A DNA stretch of 64,000 bases from Candidatus Enterococcus willemsii (GTDB lineage: Bacteria; Bacillota; Bacilli; Lactobacillales; Enterococcaceae), in assembly GCF_009933335.1 (NCBI RefSeq), contig NZ_MAEL01000052.1, forward strand, positions 31,580 to 95,579, in the 5' to 3' direction. A program made the position numbers and the translations under genes. Below the pieces are notes generated by a model. It was not told the origin of the DNA, did not search any database, and was given only the letters and a program-made list of their open reading frames with translations. Within the stretch, counting starts at the first letter, position 1. Each line of letters begins with the position of its first letter. This document shows, one piece after another, positions 9,723-21,985 of this stretch.

Positions 9723-10754
9723 TTACTCATGCTCAACACTTGGATCAAACATTTTCAAAATAATTTTCCCTTTGGCACGTCCTGAATGTGAATACTCGAA
9801 AGCTTGCGCAATTTGTGTAAACGGCAAGACACGATCAATTACAGGATGAATTTTTTCTTCTTCAATCATTCGACTTAAAATAGCCAATTGTTGCCCACTG
9901 GGTTTCATAAAAAGAAAATAATAGTCTGCTTGCGTTGTTTTTTCCAATTTTGTGATATTTCTAGTCACTAAACGAAAAGCGAATTTTTTCCAAAATGGCA
10001 CGTTATACTCGTCAGCAAAACGAGCGTTGGGTAAACCTGAAATACTAACCACTTTTCCACCAGGTTTAATGATACGAAAAGCTTGTTCTAAGATTTTGCC
10101 ACCTTGTGTATCAAAAACATAATCATAATTTTCTAGTACGTCATAAAATTGCTGTGTTCGGTAATCAATCACCTCGTCAGCACCTAATGACTCAACTAGT
10201 GCACGATTCTTTTCACTAGTAGTTGTCGCAACATATGCTCCCATTTGTTTAGCTAATTGAATAGCAATAGTGCCGATTCCTCCAGAGCCCGCTTGAATTA
10301 ATACCCTTTGTCCTGGTTGAATCTGCATGATATCATGTAACGCTTGATAACTAGTTAGACCAACTAAGGGAACTGCCGCCGCTTCTTCAAAGCTCAAATT
10401 TTGAGGCTTTCTAGCAATGTCTCCTTGGTCAACCGCAATATATTCAGCGAAGGTTCCGATTCGATTTTTTTGCACACGTCCATAAACGGCATCGCCTTTT
10501 TTGAATGTCGTAACTTTCGCACCGACTTCTGTAACAACTCCCGCAAAGTCACTACCCAGAATTAACGGCATGTGATACTTCAACAACATCTTCAAACCGC
10601 CATCTTTGGTTTTTAAATCAATTGGATTAATACTCGCCGCAACAATTTTTACTAAAACGTCATTTGCTCCAATCTTGGGCATATCAACTGTTTCAATCGT
10701 TGGATACTCTTGTTTGTAATGCGTGATTAATGCCGCATTCATTTTTCTATTCAT
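9723..10754 (-). CDS. NADP-dependent zinc-free alcohol dehydrogenase/quinone reductase family oxidoreductase
   Basis: Medium-chain dehydrogenase/reductase of 343 residues. The nucleotide-binding motif is AGSGGIGTIAIQLAKQ (residues about 155-170) and the N-terminal GroES-like fold shows GSDFAGVVTEVG. The structural zinc Cys cluster is absent, placing it with quinone oxidoreductase-like enzymes that reduce small electrophilic carbonyls or quinones with NADPH. Of three nearby in-frame ATGs the one preceded by AGAGGA at 6-7 nt is chosen. Single gene; exact substrate unknown. Confidence 0.88.
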   Translation of the reverse strand: MNRKMNAALITHYKQEYPTIETVDMPKIGANDVLVKIVAASINPIDLKTKDGGLKMLLKYHMPLILGSDFAGVVTEVGAKVTTFKKGDAVYGRVQKNRIGTFAEYIAVDQGDIARKPQNLSFEEAAAVPLVGLTSYQALHDIMQIQPGQRVLIQAGSGGIGTIAIQLAKQMGAYVATTTSEKNRALVESLGADEVIDYRTQQFYDVLENYDYVFDTQGGKILEQAFRIIKPGGKVVSISGLPNARFADEYNVPFWKKFAFRLVTRNITKLEKTTQADYYFLFMKPSGQQLAILSRMIEEEKIHPVIDRVLPFTQIAQAFEYSHSGRAKGKIILKMFDPSVEHE

Positions 10755-10915
10755 CTGTATTCCTCTATTCAATGGTTTATATTTTTAAACGATTAATCTA
10801 AAAAAGTGTACTTCATCGGTTCAAAAAAATCAACCATTAAGTCCTAAAAATGAATTGACTAATGCATGTGTTATGCTAAACTAAATTTTTATTTATCTAA
10901 TAAGGAGGAAAATCA

Positions 10916-11575
10916 TTGGCTATATATGAAAAAATTTATCATGATGTCACCATTCAAAATCGCTACCATGCAATTGGTAATTATGAGGATCAAACAGGTG
11001 GCTGGGCATATCATAACTGGGCACACGTGGTAAATGTGACACAAACCGTAGCAAAAATTTTGACCCAGTTGCACGTTTCCGATAGTTATCTGGAAGCTGC
11101 TAAAATTGCAGCCATTCTTCACGACACAGGGGCGATTGATGGTAAAAAGGGACACGCAGAACGAGGAAAATTATTTGCAGAGAATTACTTCAACGAGCAT
11201 CACCTTTCTCATCCCTATCAACAAGAAATCTTTTCTGCGATTGCAAACCATAGTGGAGGCTTTGATACAGATGATTTAATGACTCTGGTCTTAATTTTTA
11301 GTGATAAATTAGATATTACCACCTCACGAGTAGCTAAAGAAGGATATCAAGTGACTGGTATGCGACAACTACAACACATCACACAAGTTGATTTTGAGTT
11401 AACCAAAACAGACTTGGTCGTGCATTTTACAACCACCCCTATTATAGATTTAACTGAATTAACTCAATTTTATTTTATGGAAAAAGTCTTTAAAGCGATT
11501 CACGCCTTTGCAGAAAAACTTCAATTATCCCCAAGTGTTCAATTGAATGGCACCTCTTGGGAAGCATTCCACTAG
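10916..11575 (+). CDS. HD domain phosphohydrolase
   Basis: 219-residue metal-dependent phosphohydrolase. The HD motif is ILHDTGAIDG (near residue 68), preceded by the upstream metal ligand in HNWAHV and followed by the His in the ANHSGG segment. Family members act on nucleotides, (p)ppGpp or other phosphoesters; the substrate is not evident. It begins with TTG, 5 nt after AAGGAGGAA; no ATG precedes the conserved region with comparable spacing. It is followed by a hairpin that terminates the opposite operon. Confidence 0.85.
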   Translation: MAIYEKIYHDVTIQNRYHAIGNYEDQTGGWAYHNWAHVVNVTQTVAKILTQLHVSDSYLEAAKIAAILHDTGAIDGKKGHAERGKLFAENYFNEHHLSHPYQQEIFSAIANHSGGFDTDDLMTLVLIFSDKLDITTSRVAKEGYQVTGMRQLQHITQVDFELTKTDLVVHFTTTPIIDLTELTQFYFMEKVFKAIHAFAEKLQLSPSVQLNGTSWEAFH

Positions 11576-11589
11576 ATCTACTCATTTAA

Positions 11590-11618
11590 AAAGACGAGCA
11601 ACGTATCGTCGCTCGTCT
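11590..11618 (-). terminator. Terminator of the pncB-nadE operon
   Basis: Hairpin AGACGAGC / GCTCGTCT with an 11-nt loop. On the minus strand it is followed by five Ts, placing it as the terminator of nadE. Confidence 0.82.
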
Positions 11619-11625
11619 GTAATCT

Positions 11626-12456
11626 TTATTTCCAAAAGTCATCAAACATCGTAATCGGTAAGTGACGTTTATGTTCGGTTTTAAGCCACCATGCTTCAAT
11701 TTTGGCTTTATCGTCAGCAGGTACTTCTCTACCTTCCAGATAATCGTCAATCGCATCATACGTCACTCCTAAAGCAACTTCATCTGCAATTAGAGGTTTG
11801 CCATCTTCTAAATCAGCTGTTGGTACTTTAGTATACAATTCTTCTGGAGCATCTAAGGCTTTTAGTAATTGTTTGCCTTGACGCTTATTCAAACGTGCCA
11901 ATGGTAAAATATCCGCGCCACCGTCACCAAATTTTGTGAAGAAGCCTGTAATATTTTCTGCTGCATGATCTGTTCCTAAAACGGCACCTGAAAGTTCACC
12001 TGCAATCGCATATTGTGTGACCATTCGTTGACGCGCTTTGATATTCCCTTTATTAAAATCAGAAATAGTCAGACCCACAGCCTCTAATTCAGCGACTTGC
12101 GCATCAACTGCTGGTTTAATGTTTACGACTAACTGACTATCTGCATCAATAAAGGCCATGGCTTTTTTGGCATCTTCTTCATCTGCTTGTTCACCATAAG
12201 GCAAGCGAACCGCGATAAAATAATAATCTGAATCATTGGTTTCTTGACGCATTTCCTCCATGGCTAATTGTGCCAAACGTCCAGCTAACGTTGAATCTTG
12301 TCCCCCACTAATTCCTAAGACAAAGGTTTTTAAAAAAGGATGTTTACGCAAATAATCCTTTAAAAAATCAATACTTTTGCGGATTTCTTCTTGTGGATTA
12401 ATCTCAGGTTGAACATGTAATGTTTGAATAATCTCTTGTTGTAAACTCATACTCAT
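11626..12456 (-). CDS. nadE: NH3-dependent NAD+ synthetase
   Basis: Converts deamido-NAD to NAD with ATP and ammonia, the last step of NAD synthesis. The 276-residue protein has the PP-loop [10 protein letters not shown] (near residue 49) and the substrate-binding [20 protein letters not shown] block; no glutaminase domain is fused, so it uses ammonia. A second in-frame ATG two codons in fits the ribosome site slightly better and could be the true start. It lies 7 nt after pncB, whose end carries its ribosome site, so the two NAD-salvage genes are translationally linked. Confidence 0.97.
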   Translation of the reverse strand: MSMSLQQEIIQTLHVQPEINPQEEIRKSIDFLKDYLRKHPFLKTFVLGISGGQDSTLAGRLAQLAMEEMRQETNDSDYYFIAVRLPYGEQADEEDAKKAMAFIDADSQLVVNIKPAVDAQVAELEAVGLTISDFNKGNIKARQRMVTQYAIAGELSGAVLGTDHAAENITGFFTKFGDGGADILPLARLNKRQGKQLLKALDAPEELYTKVPTADLEDGKPLIADEVALGVTYDAIDDYLEGREVPADDKAKIEAWWLKTEHKRHLPITMFDDFWK

Positions 12457-12463
12457 TTCTCCC

Positions 12464-13930
12464 TTATTCGCTGATTGTTTTTACTTGTTTGCGAACTTTT
12501 TCCATAATCGCCATTTTATGATTCCAGCATTCACTTGATAAATCAACTGGATATGGTTGTGGATTCAAGTCACGTTTGTATTCTTCCCACAATGCATCCA
12601 AACAACTATAAGAATAAGCTTTGATATGTTCCAAATCAGGTAATTCATAAACAAGTTGTCCGTCTACAAAAATATCTTCCAATAATGGACGTGCATCAAA
12701 ATTAGTCACCGTTTTACTGATATACGTATGCACTGGATGGAACATATAGATACTTTCTTCCTCTGTAGGATTTTCATTCCAAAGTGTCACGTAATCTCCT
12801 TCAGATTTTCCGTCAGCTTTACGCGTAATACGCCAAACTTGTTTTTTACCAGGTGTAGATACTTTTTCTGCATTGCTAGACAATTTAATCGTATCTTCTA
12901 ATTCTCCTTGGTCGTTTTCAATCGCCACTAATTTGTATACAGCCCCCAAAGCTGGTTGATCATACGCTGTAATTAATTTCGTTCCAACGCCCCAAACGTC
13001 AATTTTAGCTTTTTGCATTTTTAAGCTTAAGATAGTATTTTCATCTAAGTCATTTGATGCGTAGACTTTTGCTTCAGTAAAGCCAGCTTCATCTAATTGT
13101 TCACGCACTTTTTTAGAAATATACGCCATATCGCCACTATCAATACGCACACCTAAGAAATTAATCGCATCGCCCATTTCTTTAGCGACACGAATCGCAT
13201 TCGGGACACCAGATTTTAACGTATCATACGTATCAACTAAGAAGACACAATCTTTATGTGTTTTCGCATAAGCCATAAAAGCATCATAATCATTACCATA
13301 AGATTGAACCAATGAATGGGCATGTGTCCCACTAGCAGGAATGCCAAAAATTTTGCTAGCACGAACATTACTTGTGGCATCTGCCCCACCAATAAATGCA
13401 GCACGTGTTCCCCAAATTGCAGCATCCATTTCTTGGGCACGGCGAGAACCAAATTCTAACAGCGGATCATCACCAATGACTGATTTAATTTTAGCCGCTT
13501 TTGTGGCAATCAATGTTTGGAAATTAACAATATTCAATAAGGCTGTTTCAATTAACTGTGCTTGAGCCAATGGACCTTCTACTTGAATAATTGGTTCATT
13601 ATTAAAAACTAAATCTCCTTCTTTCGCTGAACGAACTGTACAGGTAAATTTAAATTCTTTTAAATAAGTCAAGAAATCTTCTGGATAACCTCCAATTTCT
13701 CGTAGATAAGCAATATCTGTATCGGTAAATGTTAAATTCTCTAAATAATCAACTAAGCGCTCTAAACCGGCGAACACAGCATACCCATGTTTAAATGGCA
13801 TCTCTCTAAAATAGCATTCAAAAATGGCATGCTTGTCAGCACGACCTAGTTCCCAATAGGTTTGCATCATATTGATTTGATAAAGATCTGTGTGTAACGT
13901 TAAACTGTCATCCGAATAAGTTTTTTGCAT
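12464..13930 (-). CDS. pncB: Nicotinate phosphoribosyltransferase
   Basis: Makes nicotinate mononucleotide from nicotinate and PRPP, the entry step of the Preiss-Handler NAD salvage route. The 488-residue length matches the long Gram-positive form. Visible are [15 protein letters not shown] at the N-terminus, the [15 protein letters not shown] catalytic-loop region and the phosphate-binding [11 protein letters not shown]. The start ATG has AGGAGAG upstream; a longer open frame toward 14026 has no ribosome site. Forms an operon with nadE. Confidence 0.96.
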   Translation of the reverse strand: MQKTYSDDSLTLHTDLYQINMMQTYWELGRADKHAIFECYFREMPFKHGYAVFAGLERLVDYLENLTFTDTDIAYLREIGGYPEDFLTYLKEFKFTCTVRSAKEGDLVFNNEPIIQVEGPLAQAQLIETALLNIVNFQTLIATKAAKIKSVIGDDPLLEFGSRRAQEMDAAIWGTRAAFIGGADATSNVRASKIFGIPASGTHAHSLVQSYGNDYDAFMAYAKTHKDCVFLVDTYDTLKSGVPNAIRVAKEMGDAINFLGVRIDSGDMAYISKKVREQLDEAGFTEAKVYASNDLDENTILSLKMQKAKIDVWGVGTKLITAYDQPALGAVYKLVAIENDQGELEDTIKLSSNAEKVSTPGKKQVWRITRKADGKSEGDYVTLWNENPTEEESIYMFHPVHTYISKTVTNFDARPLLEDIFVDGQLVYELPDLEHIKAYSYSCLDALWEEYKRDLNPQPYPVDLSSECWNHKMAIMEKVRKQVKTISE

Positions 13931-14042
13931 AGGACTACTCTCCTGTCTATTTTCTACCTTTATATTATAACAAATAATAATGAAAAACAGAACAATCGTC
14001 CTCGTAAATGCTAAAAAGAGTCCCATTCATTGATGCAACGAC

Positions 14043-14074
14043 AAAAAAATCCGAACAACGCAAGATTGTTCGGA
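14043..14074 (-). terminator. Rho-independent terminator
   Basis: Perfect 9-bp stem TCCGAACAA / TTGTTCGGA, followed on the minus strand by seven Ts. Ends the operon of the GGDEF/HD-GYP and Cof genes. Confidence 0.9.
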
Positions 14075-14086
14075 CAAATGATTGGA

Positions 14087-14941
14087 TTATTGAATAATAT
14101 GCTGGAAGATGTAAGTGCCTAAACCGCCATCTTTACAAAGCCCTGCTTGTTCCTGACAAGCTGCTTTGACGGTATCGCTCGCATTCGCCATTGCCACTGA
14201 AACGTCGACAACTTCAAACATCGGCAAATCATTCTCTCCATCGCCAATGCCATAACTTTTCGCTTGTGGAAAACGAGCCAGATAATTTTGAATTGCAGTC
14301 CCTTTAGTTGCCAGCGGATTCACCACTTCTAGCGTCTGTTGATACGATTCAAAGACAAATACTTCTGAAGAAGACAGTTTCGTACGCATCCGTTCCTTTT
14401 CTCCATCGTCAGCAATCATAATTTCAACTTTCACCACTTGTAAATCAGGATGATTACGCAAATACGTTGCGACATCTGTGACATTTTGACAATCGTGAGT
14501 AAAGAAAGCTTCTTTCATCTTCATAATACCGATGCCTTTTTCTCCTAGTTCATCAGCAAATTTCTGATGCAAATCCATAAAGTGTGCTTGGTAACGTTCC
14601 ACGGAATTCACTAAAATCGTTTTATCCGTATGTACAAAATAAAACATATCTTCTTCTTCCAAAGCAGCAATAATTTTTTGACAACTCACATGGGCCAAAC
14701 AATTTCTTAATTGTGGAGCTTGATTTGCCATTTTTAACCCAGCGCCATTACCATAAATCATATCACAAGGCAGTTGAGTAGTTTCTAATAGTTCCTGCGC
14801 TAGTTCATACCCACGTCCAGTGACAAAAACAAAATGATCCCCTTGTTGATGAAGCGCACGAACGGCATCAATATTAATTGTCGGAATGGTCTGTCCAAAA
14901 TCTTGGAAAGTGCCATCGACATCTGCAAATACAATATTCAT
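14087..14941 (-). CDS. Cof-type HAD-IIB phosphatase
   Basis: 284-residue haloacid dehalogenase phosphatase. Motif I is DVDGTF at residues about 7-12, and the C-terminal metal-binding motif is GIGDGENDLPMFEV. It lies 14 nt downstream of the PAS-GGDEF-HD-GYP gene with its own GAGGAAAG ribosome site and a shared terminator, so the two are probably one transcript. A link with cyclic di-GMP breakdown products is possible from position only. The substrate is not predictable from sequence. Confidence 0.92.
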   Translation of the reverse strand: MNIVFADVDGTFQDFGQTIPTINIDAVRALHQQGDHFVFVTGRGYELAQELLETTQLPCDMIYGNGAGLKMANQAPQLRNCLAHVSCQKIIAALEEEDMFYFVHTDKTILVNSVERYQAHFMDLHQKFADELGEKGIGIMKMKEAFFTHDCQNVTDVATYLRNHPDLQVVKVEIMIADDGEKERMRTKLSSSEVFVFESYQQTLEVVNPLATKGTAIQNYLARFPQAKSYGIGDGENDLPMFEVVDVSVAMANASDTVKAACQEQAGLCKDGGLGTYIFQHIIQ

Positions 14942-14955
14942 TTCTTTCCTCTTTC

Positions 14956-17454
14956 CTATTCAAATAATTCGATAAAAATTGCAGCAATCGTTGGATCAAA
15001 TTGCGTGCCAGCATTGGCTTTGATTTCCGCAATCGCTTTTTCATGTGACACTGATTTTCGATACACACGGTTATTGGTCATGGCATCATACGTATCTGCG
15101 ATAGCTAAAATACGGCAAATTAATGGAATATCTGTTCCTTTTAAACCATGAGGATACCCTTTGCCATCCCAACGTTCATGGTGTGACAAAATTAGATTTG
15201 CTAAAGGTGCTAATTCGGGTGTTGCTTGGGCAATTCGATAGCCAATTTCAGTATGACGCTGCATTTCTTTCCATTCTTCAAGCGTTAATTTACCTGGCTT
15301 ATTGAGAATGCGCGGGTCAATTCCGACTTTTCCAATGTCATGTAATAAACAGACAAGTGCTAAATCATCCAATAACCTTGGATGTAAATCCATTTTCATA
15401 CCGACTGCCTTGCAATAACGTAATAAGCGTTGTGAATGCTCTTCGGTTTCAGTACTATTTTCAAACAATGTCACTAATAGTGTATTAATAATCGAATTGC
15501 GATAACTTTTACCATCTAATAATTTCTTATGATACATATGTTCTTCTGCTCTACTCATCGTTTCAACAAGTGTCGTCTTTGTACTATCCATTGTAGAAAA
15601 ACCTAATGAAATGCTTGCAGTTACACCACCAATATTTGCTAATTTCACAGGTGTCTCACGAATCGCCTGCACAATCTGCTCCGCTTCTTTGGAGGATGTT
15701 TTTGGCATAATTACAACAAATTCGTCACCCCCCCAACGAGATACAATATGTTCAGAGGAACAATTTTTTTCAAATACACGGGCAACTTCTTTTAATAGCT
15801 CATCACCTGCTTTATGACCAAAAACATCGTTTGTTAATTTTAAGCCATTCACATCTCCCATCACTACTGTAATCGGAAAATTAGCTGGTTGGCTATAACA
15901 ATTAAAATGTTCTTCTAAATAATGTCGATTATATAAGCACGTTAATGGATCATGATAACTTAAAAACTCAATTTGTTGATGGTGTTTTGTTTCCTCATGA
16001 ATATCTCGAAAAACGATGACAATTCCTTGTGCTTGGTCCCTCGCATCTTTTAATAGGTTGGTGCTTAACGCAACAGATAACCAACATGAATCTTTTGTTA
16101 AAAGAGTGGCCGTTTTTTCCAAATGGCACATATCATATCCACCATCGATACAACAACCACTTGGTAAGTCGATTTTTTCTTTGGTTTTATTATCATAGAT
16201 GGTAAAAACTTCTGAAAATGAACGACCAATTATCTCCTGTTTTGACCAACCTGTAATTTTTTCTGCTGCCACATTTACTGTCCGTACATTTCCTGTCATA
16301 TCTGTGGTGACAACTCCGTCACCAATTGATTGTAAGGTAATACGCATCAGTTCTTCTTCATGGACCAATTTATTTTTCAATATTTCACGGTCTGTCACAT
16401 CAAATGCAATACAATAGCTGAATTCTTCGCCACCATAACTAATAAAACTTGAGTAAACATCTAGTAAGCGTATCTCACCATTTTTCTTACGGTGGGGTAG
16501 CGCTGAGAATAACACATTATCTTTATTCTTTTGCTTATGGGCAAGTTGGACTTTCTGCACATTAATCTCTTGTAAATTTAATTGTAGAAATTCTTCTTTT
16601 GTATATCCATAAAAATGACACGCAGCTGTATTTGCTTCTAAAATTTGACCAGTATCAGAATCAAAAATTAATTTAATTGCTGAATGTTGATCAAACATTG
16701 CTTGGAGACGCTGGGACAACCGTTCATTTTCTTCTTTAAATTTTAGATTTTGCGACACATCTTTACTGTAAGATAAAATATAAGGAATCCCAAATGAGCT
16801 GAATATAGGGGTTAGTTCTGTTTGAAAAGCTTGATTATGTGCAACTGCTTCATAAAAAACCGGTTTAGAGGTAGTTAACGCAAGATTCAAGTTCGTTTCA
16901 ATCATTGTTAATGTAGCTCCATCATATATTTCAGATAACATCTGCCCCTCTTGTACGCGTTTTCCAATTAGTTTTTGATGTAACGCGTTACTTATTATAT
17001 AGCGAAATTGACCATTTTTAAATTCTAGTAAGGACAAAATATAGTTTTCACTATGAAATAGCGGCTCCACAATGCGAAAAATTTCATCTCTGGATTGTTT
17101 TTCTTTTTCATCAGCCATTTGCTCATTAGGGACTCGTAAAAAGATAACTGCTCGGTTTTCTAATGGCATGACACTTACCGTTAAAAATTGATTCTTCTTA
17201 GCCATCCAATATGTACGTTCTTGTGTTTTCTTGAATCGGAGAGCATAGCTGCATAAAGTCAACCAGTTTCGATAATCATTAGGTACTTGCTTAAATACAT
17301 CCGAGGCACGTTTTCCCGTTAATTGACTCATTGGGCATCCAACAAAAAAAGAAAACATCTCATCTGCTTCTTCAAATAAAAAATCCGTAATTTCTCCATT
17401 TGAATCCATGAATAATTCCACATAACAAGAACCAATTAAATTTCCTCTCGCCAA
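14956..17454 (-). CDS. PAS-GGDEF-HD-GYP cyclic-di-nucleotide enzyme
   Basis: 832-residue soluble multidomain protein. The N-terminal half holds several PAS-like sensor domains (the clearest at residues about 260-365 and 375-490, with NAACHFYGYTKEEFLQ and DGVVTTDMTGNVRTVN). A GGDEF domain follows, with an intact WGGDEFVVIMPK active site near residue 575, then an HD-GYP domain with LLHDIGKVGIDP near 704 and HHERWDGKGYPHG near 765. It should therefore be able both to make and to hydrolyse cyclic di-GMP. No transmembrane segment is seen, so it senses a cytoplasmic signal. The start is TTG after GGAGAG. Few enterococci are known for cyclic di-GMP signalling. Confidence 0.93.
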   Translation of the reverse strand: MARGNLIGSCYVELFMDSNGEITDFLFEEADEMFSFFVGCPMSQLTGKRASDVFKQVPNDYRNWLTLCSYALRFKKTQERTYWMAKKNQFLTVSVMPLENRAVIFLRVPNEQMADEKEKQSRDEIFRIVEPLFHSENYILSLLEFKNGQFRYIISNALHQKLIGKRVQEGQMLSEIYDGATLTMIETNLNLALTTSKPVFYEAVAHNQAFQTELTPIFSSFGIPYILSYSKDVSQNLKFKEENERLSQRLQAMFDQHSAIKLIFDSDTGQILEANTAACHFYGYTKEEFLQLNLQEINVQKVQLAHKQKNKDNVLFSALPHRKKNGEIRLLDVYSSFISYGGEEFSYCIAFDVTDREILKNKLVHEEELMRITLQSIGDGVVTTDMTGNVRTVNVAAEKITGWSKQEIIGRSFSEVFTIYDNKTKEKIDLPSGCCIDGGYDMCHLEKTATLLTKDSCWLSVALSTNLLKDARDQAQGIVIVFRDIHEETKHHQQIEFLSYHDPLTCLYNRHYLEEHFNCYSQPANFPITVVMGDVNGLKLTNDVFGHKAGDELLKEVARVFEKNCSSEHIVSRWGGDEFVVIMPKTSSKEAEQIVQAIRETPVKLANIGGVTASISLGFSTMDSTKTTLVETMSRAEEHMYHKKLLDGKSYRNSIINTLLVTLFENSTETEEHSQRLLRYCKAVGMKMDLHPRLLDDLALVCLLHDIGKVGIDPRILNKPGKLTLEEWKEMQRHTEIGYRIAQATPELAPLANLILSHHERWDGKGYPHGLKGTDIPLICRILAIADTYDAMTNNRVYRKSVSHEKAIAEIKANAGTQFDPTIAAIFIELFE

Positions 17455-17635
17455 TTATGCCACTCTCCATTCTTTCGTATCTTTTTTATTTTAGCAATTG
17501 GTTATTGGAAAAGCAATGACTGTGGTTTGCTTTTTGAAGGAAATAAATTTTCACACTAAATCGCAGGTTCCTACTGCATGACTAAATTATTATGAAAAGC
17601 ATTCACCTTTGGTATCATTTACTATTTACAAGCAA

Positions 17636-17676
17636 AACAAAAACGACAAACCCTTGATACACAAAGGTTTGTCGTT
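17636..17676 (-). terminator. groEL terminator
   Basis: Stem AACGACAAACC / GGTTTGTCGTT with a 13-nt loop, followed by Ts on the minus strand, 6 nt after the groEL stop. Confidence 0.9.
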
Positions 17677-17681
17677 AGTAA

Positions 17682-19316
<1,635 letters not shown>

Positions 19317-19348
19317 TCAAAGAATTTTTTTATTTTTGTTTATTATGA

Positions 19349-19633
19349 TTATTCTACAATTGCGACGATATCTTTTGCTGAAAAAATTAGATATTCTTTA
19401 CCGTCGTATTTCACTTCTGAACCAGCATATTTTTCAAATAATACAGTATCGCCTACGCTAACTGGTACAGCTGCTAGTTCACCATTATCTAAGACGCGAC
19501 CTTCACCTACAGCGATAACCGTTCCTGTTTGCGGTTTTTCTTTTGCTGCGGATGCCAAAACAAGTCCTCCGACAGTTTTTTCTTCTTCTTGTGCGACTTC
19601 GATCAACACACGATCACCTAATGGTTTTAACAC
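19349..19633 (-). CDS. groES: Co-chaperonin GroES (10 kDa)
   Basis: Heptameric lid for the GroEL cavity. The protein is 94 residues when started at the GTG ([13 protein letters not shown]), the standard family N-terminus, with GGAGGG 7 nt upstream; the longer reading frame beginning five codons earlier runs through the ribosome site. The mobile loop is [17 protein letters not shown]. First gene of the groESL operon. Confidence 0.98.
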   Translation of the reverse strand: MLKPLGDRVLIEVAQEEEKTVGGLVLASAAKEKPQTGTVIAVGEGRVLDNGELAAVPVSVGDTVLFEKYAGSEVKYDGKEYLIFSAKDIVAIVE

Positions 19634-19669
19634 GATAAATCCCTCCAATTAATTTTTCCTATTTTTTCG

Positions 19670-19696
19670 TTAGCACTCTCATTAGTAGAGTGCTAA
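19670..19696 (-). promoter_or_regulatory. CIRCE operator (HrcA)
   Basis: Perfect match to the consensus: TTAGCACTC, nine bases, GAGTGCTAA. It lies between the groESL promoter and the groES ribosome site, the usual place for HrcA repression of heat-shock chaperonin genes. No CtsR box was noticed in addition. Confidence 0.98.
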
Positions 19697-19708
19697 CTCA
19701 CAAAATTA

Positions 19709-19736
19709 ATATTACCATTTTCATGAGAGAATGCAA
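19709..19736 (-). promoter_or_regulatory. groESL promoter (sigma-A)
   Basis: On the minus strand: -35 TTGCAT, 16-nt spacer, -10 TAATAT, ending 12 nt before the CIRCE element. Confidence 0.75.
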
Positions 19737-19855
19737 GTCTTTTGAATCATTTTTTTAATAAAAGTCAAAATTGGTAAAACTTCTCCTCTTTCTTGTAACC
19801 TATTCAGTATTTCAACTATTTGTTATAATAGAAGAAATCAGGAAAGGAGAACGAT

Positions 19856-20485
19856 ATGTCTGTAAAAAAATATAGCGTACTAACCATCGGTCTATACGTA
19901 CTTATCTTCTTATCACCACTGCTCTTTGCTACTTTTCACGCACAAGCATGGGGTGTCATTATTTCTTATTTACTTGGTGCGATTCTTATGATTGCCATGT
20001 ATTTAAAACAAACCAGTTTTCTTTCTTTTGAGAAAAAACAACCAAATTGGCTCTTAGTCATCTTATTAGGAGTCTTGGGTATCTTTGGATCCATTATTCT
20101 CCAAAATATTGTCATTCAAATTGAAGTCTTATTTGGACAAAATCCAGTCTCCCAAAATACAGAAGGCATTGTACAAAATGTGTTGGCTCAGCCACTCTTT
20201 TTCATTGCTGTAATGATTGGTGCACCCATTATGGAGGAATTCGTTTTTCGACGTGCGATTACAGGATTACTAGAGCATTATATGAATGTTTGGTTGGCAA
20301 TTGCGATTAGTTCGTTTTTATTTGCACTGATTCATTTCGATGGTCATTTACTGTTGTACTTCTCACTGGGATTCTTTTTCAGCATTCTTTATAAAACAAC
20401 TGGAAAAATTTGGACCTCGATTCTTACTCATGCTGGAATGAATGCACTTGTTCTAATTGCGCAATTAGTATTAACCACCTCCTAA
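19856..20485 (+). CDS. CPBP family intramembrane metalloprotease
   Basis: 209-residue polytopic membrane protein of the CAAX protease/bacteriocin-processing (Abi) family. The glutamate motif EEFVFRR lies near residue 126, followed by the membrane His in FALIHF and a final GMNALVL motif; about six membrane helices are evident. Relatives in lactic acid bacteria process or give immunity to peptides, but no bacteriocin gene is nearby. It is divergent from groESL with a TATAAT about 20 nt before its ribosome site, and ends at a bidirectional terminator. Confidence 0.9.
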   Translation: MSVKKYSVLTIGLYVLIFLSPLLFATFHAQAWGVIISYLLGAILMIAMYLKQTSFLSFEKKQPNWLLVILLGVLGIFGSIILQNIVIQIEVLFGQNPVSQNTEGIVQNVLAQPLFFIAVMIGAPIMEEFVFRRAITGLLEHYMNVWLAIAISSFLFALIHFDGHLLLYFSLGFFFSILYKTTGKIWTSILTHAGMNALVLIAQLVLTTS

Positions 20486-20492
20486 ACATAGT

Positions 20493-20535
20493 AAAAAGAA
20501 GCAGCACGTTCTCAAACGAAGTGCTGCTTCTTTTT

Positions 20536-20537
<2 letters not shown>
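20493..20537. terminator. Rho-independent terminator, bidirectional
   Basis: Stem AAAAAGAAGCAGCAC / GTGCTGCTTCTTTTT between the convergent CPBP protease and GH1 genes. Confidence 0.92.
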
Positions 20538-21972
<1,435 letters not shown>

Positions 21973-21985
21973 TCAACCTCTCCTC

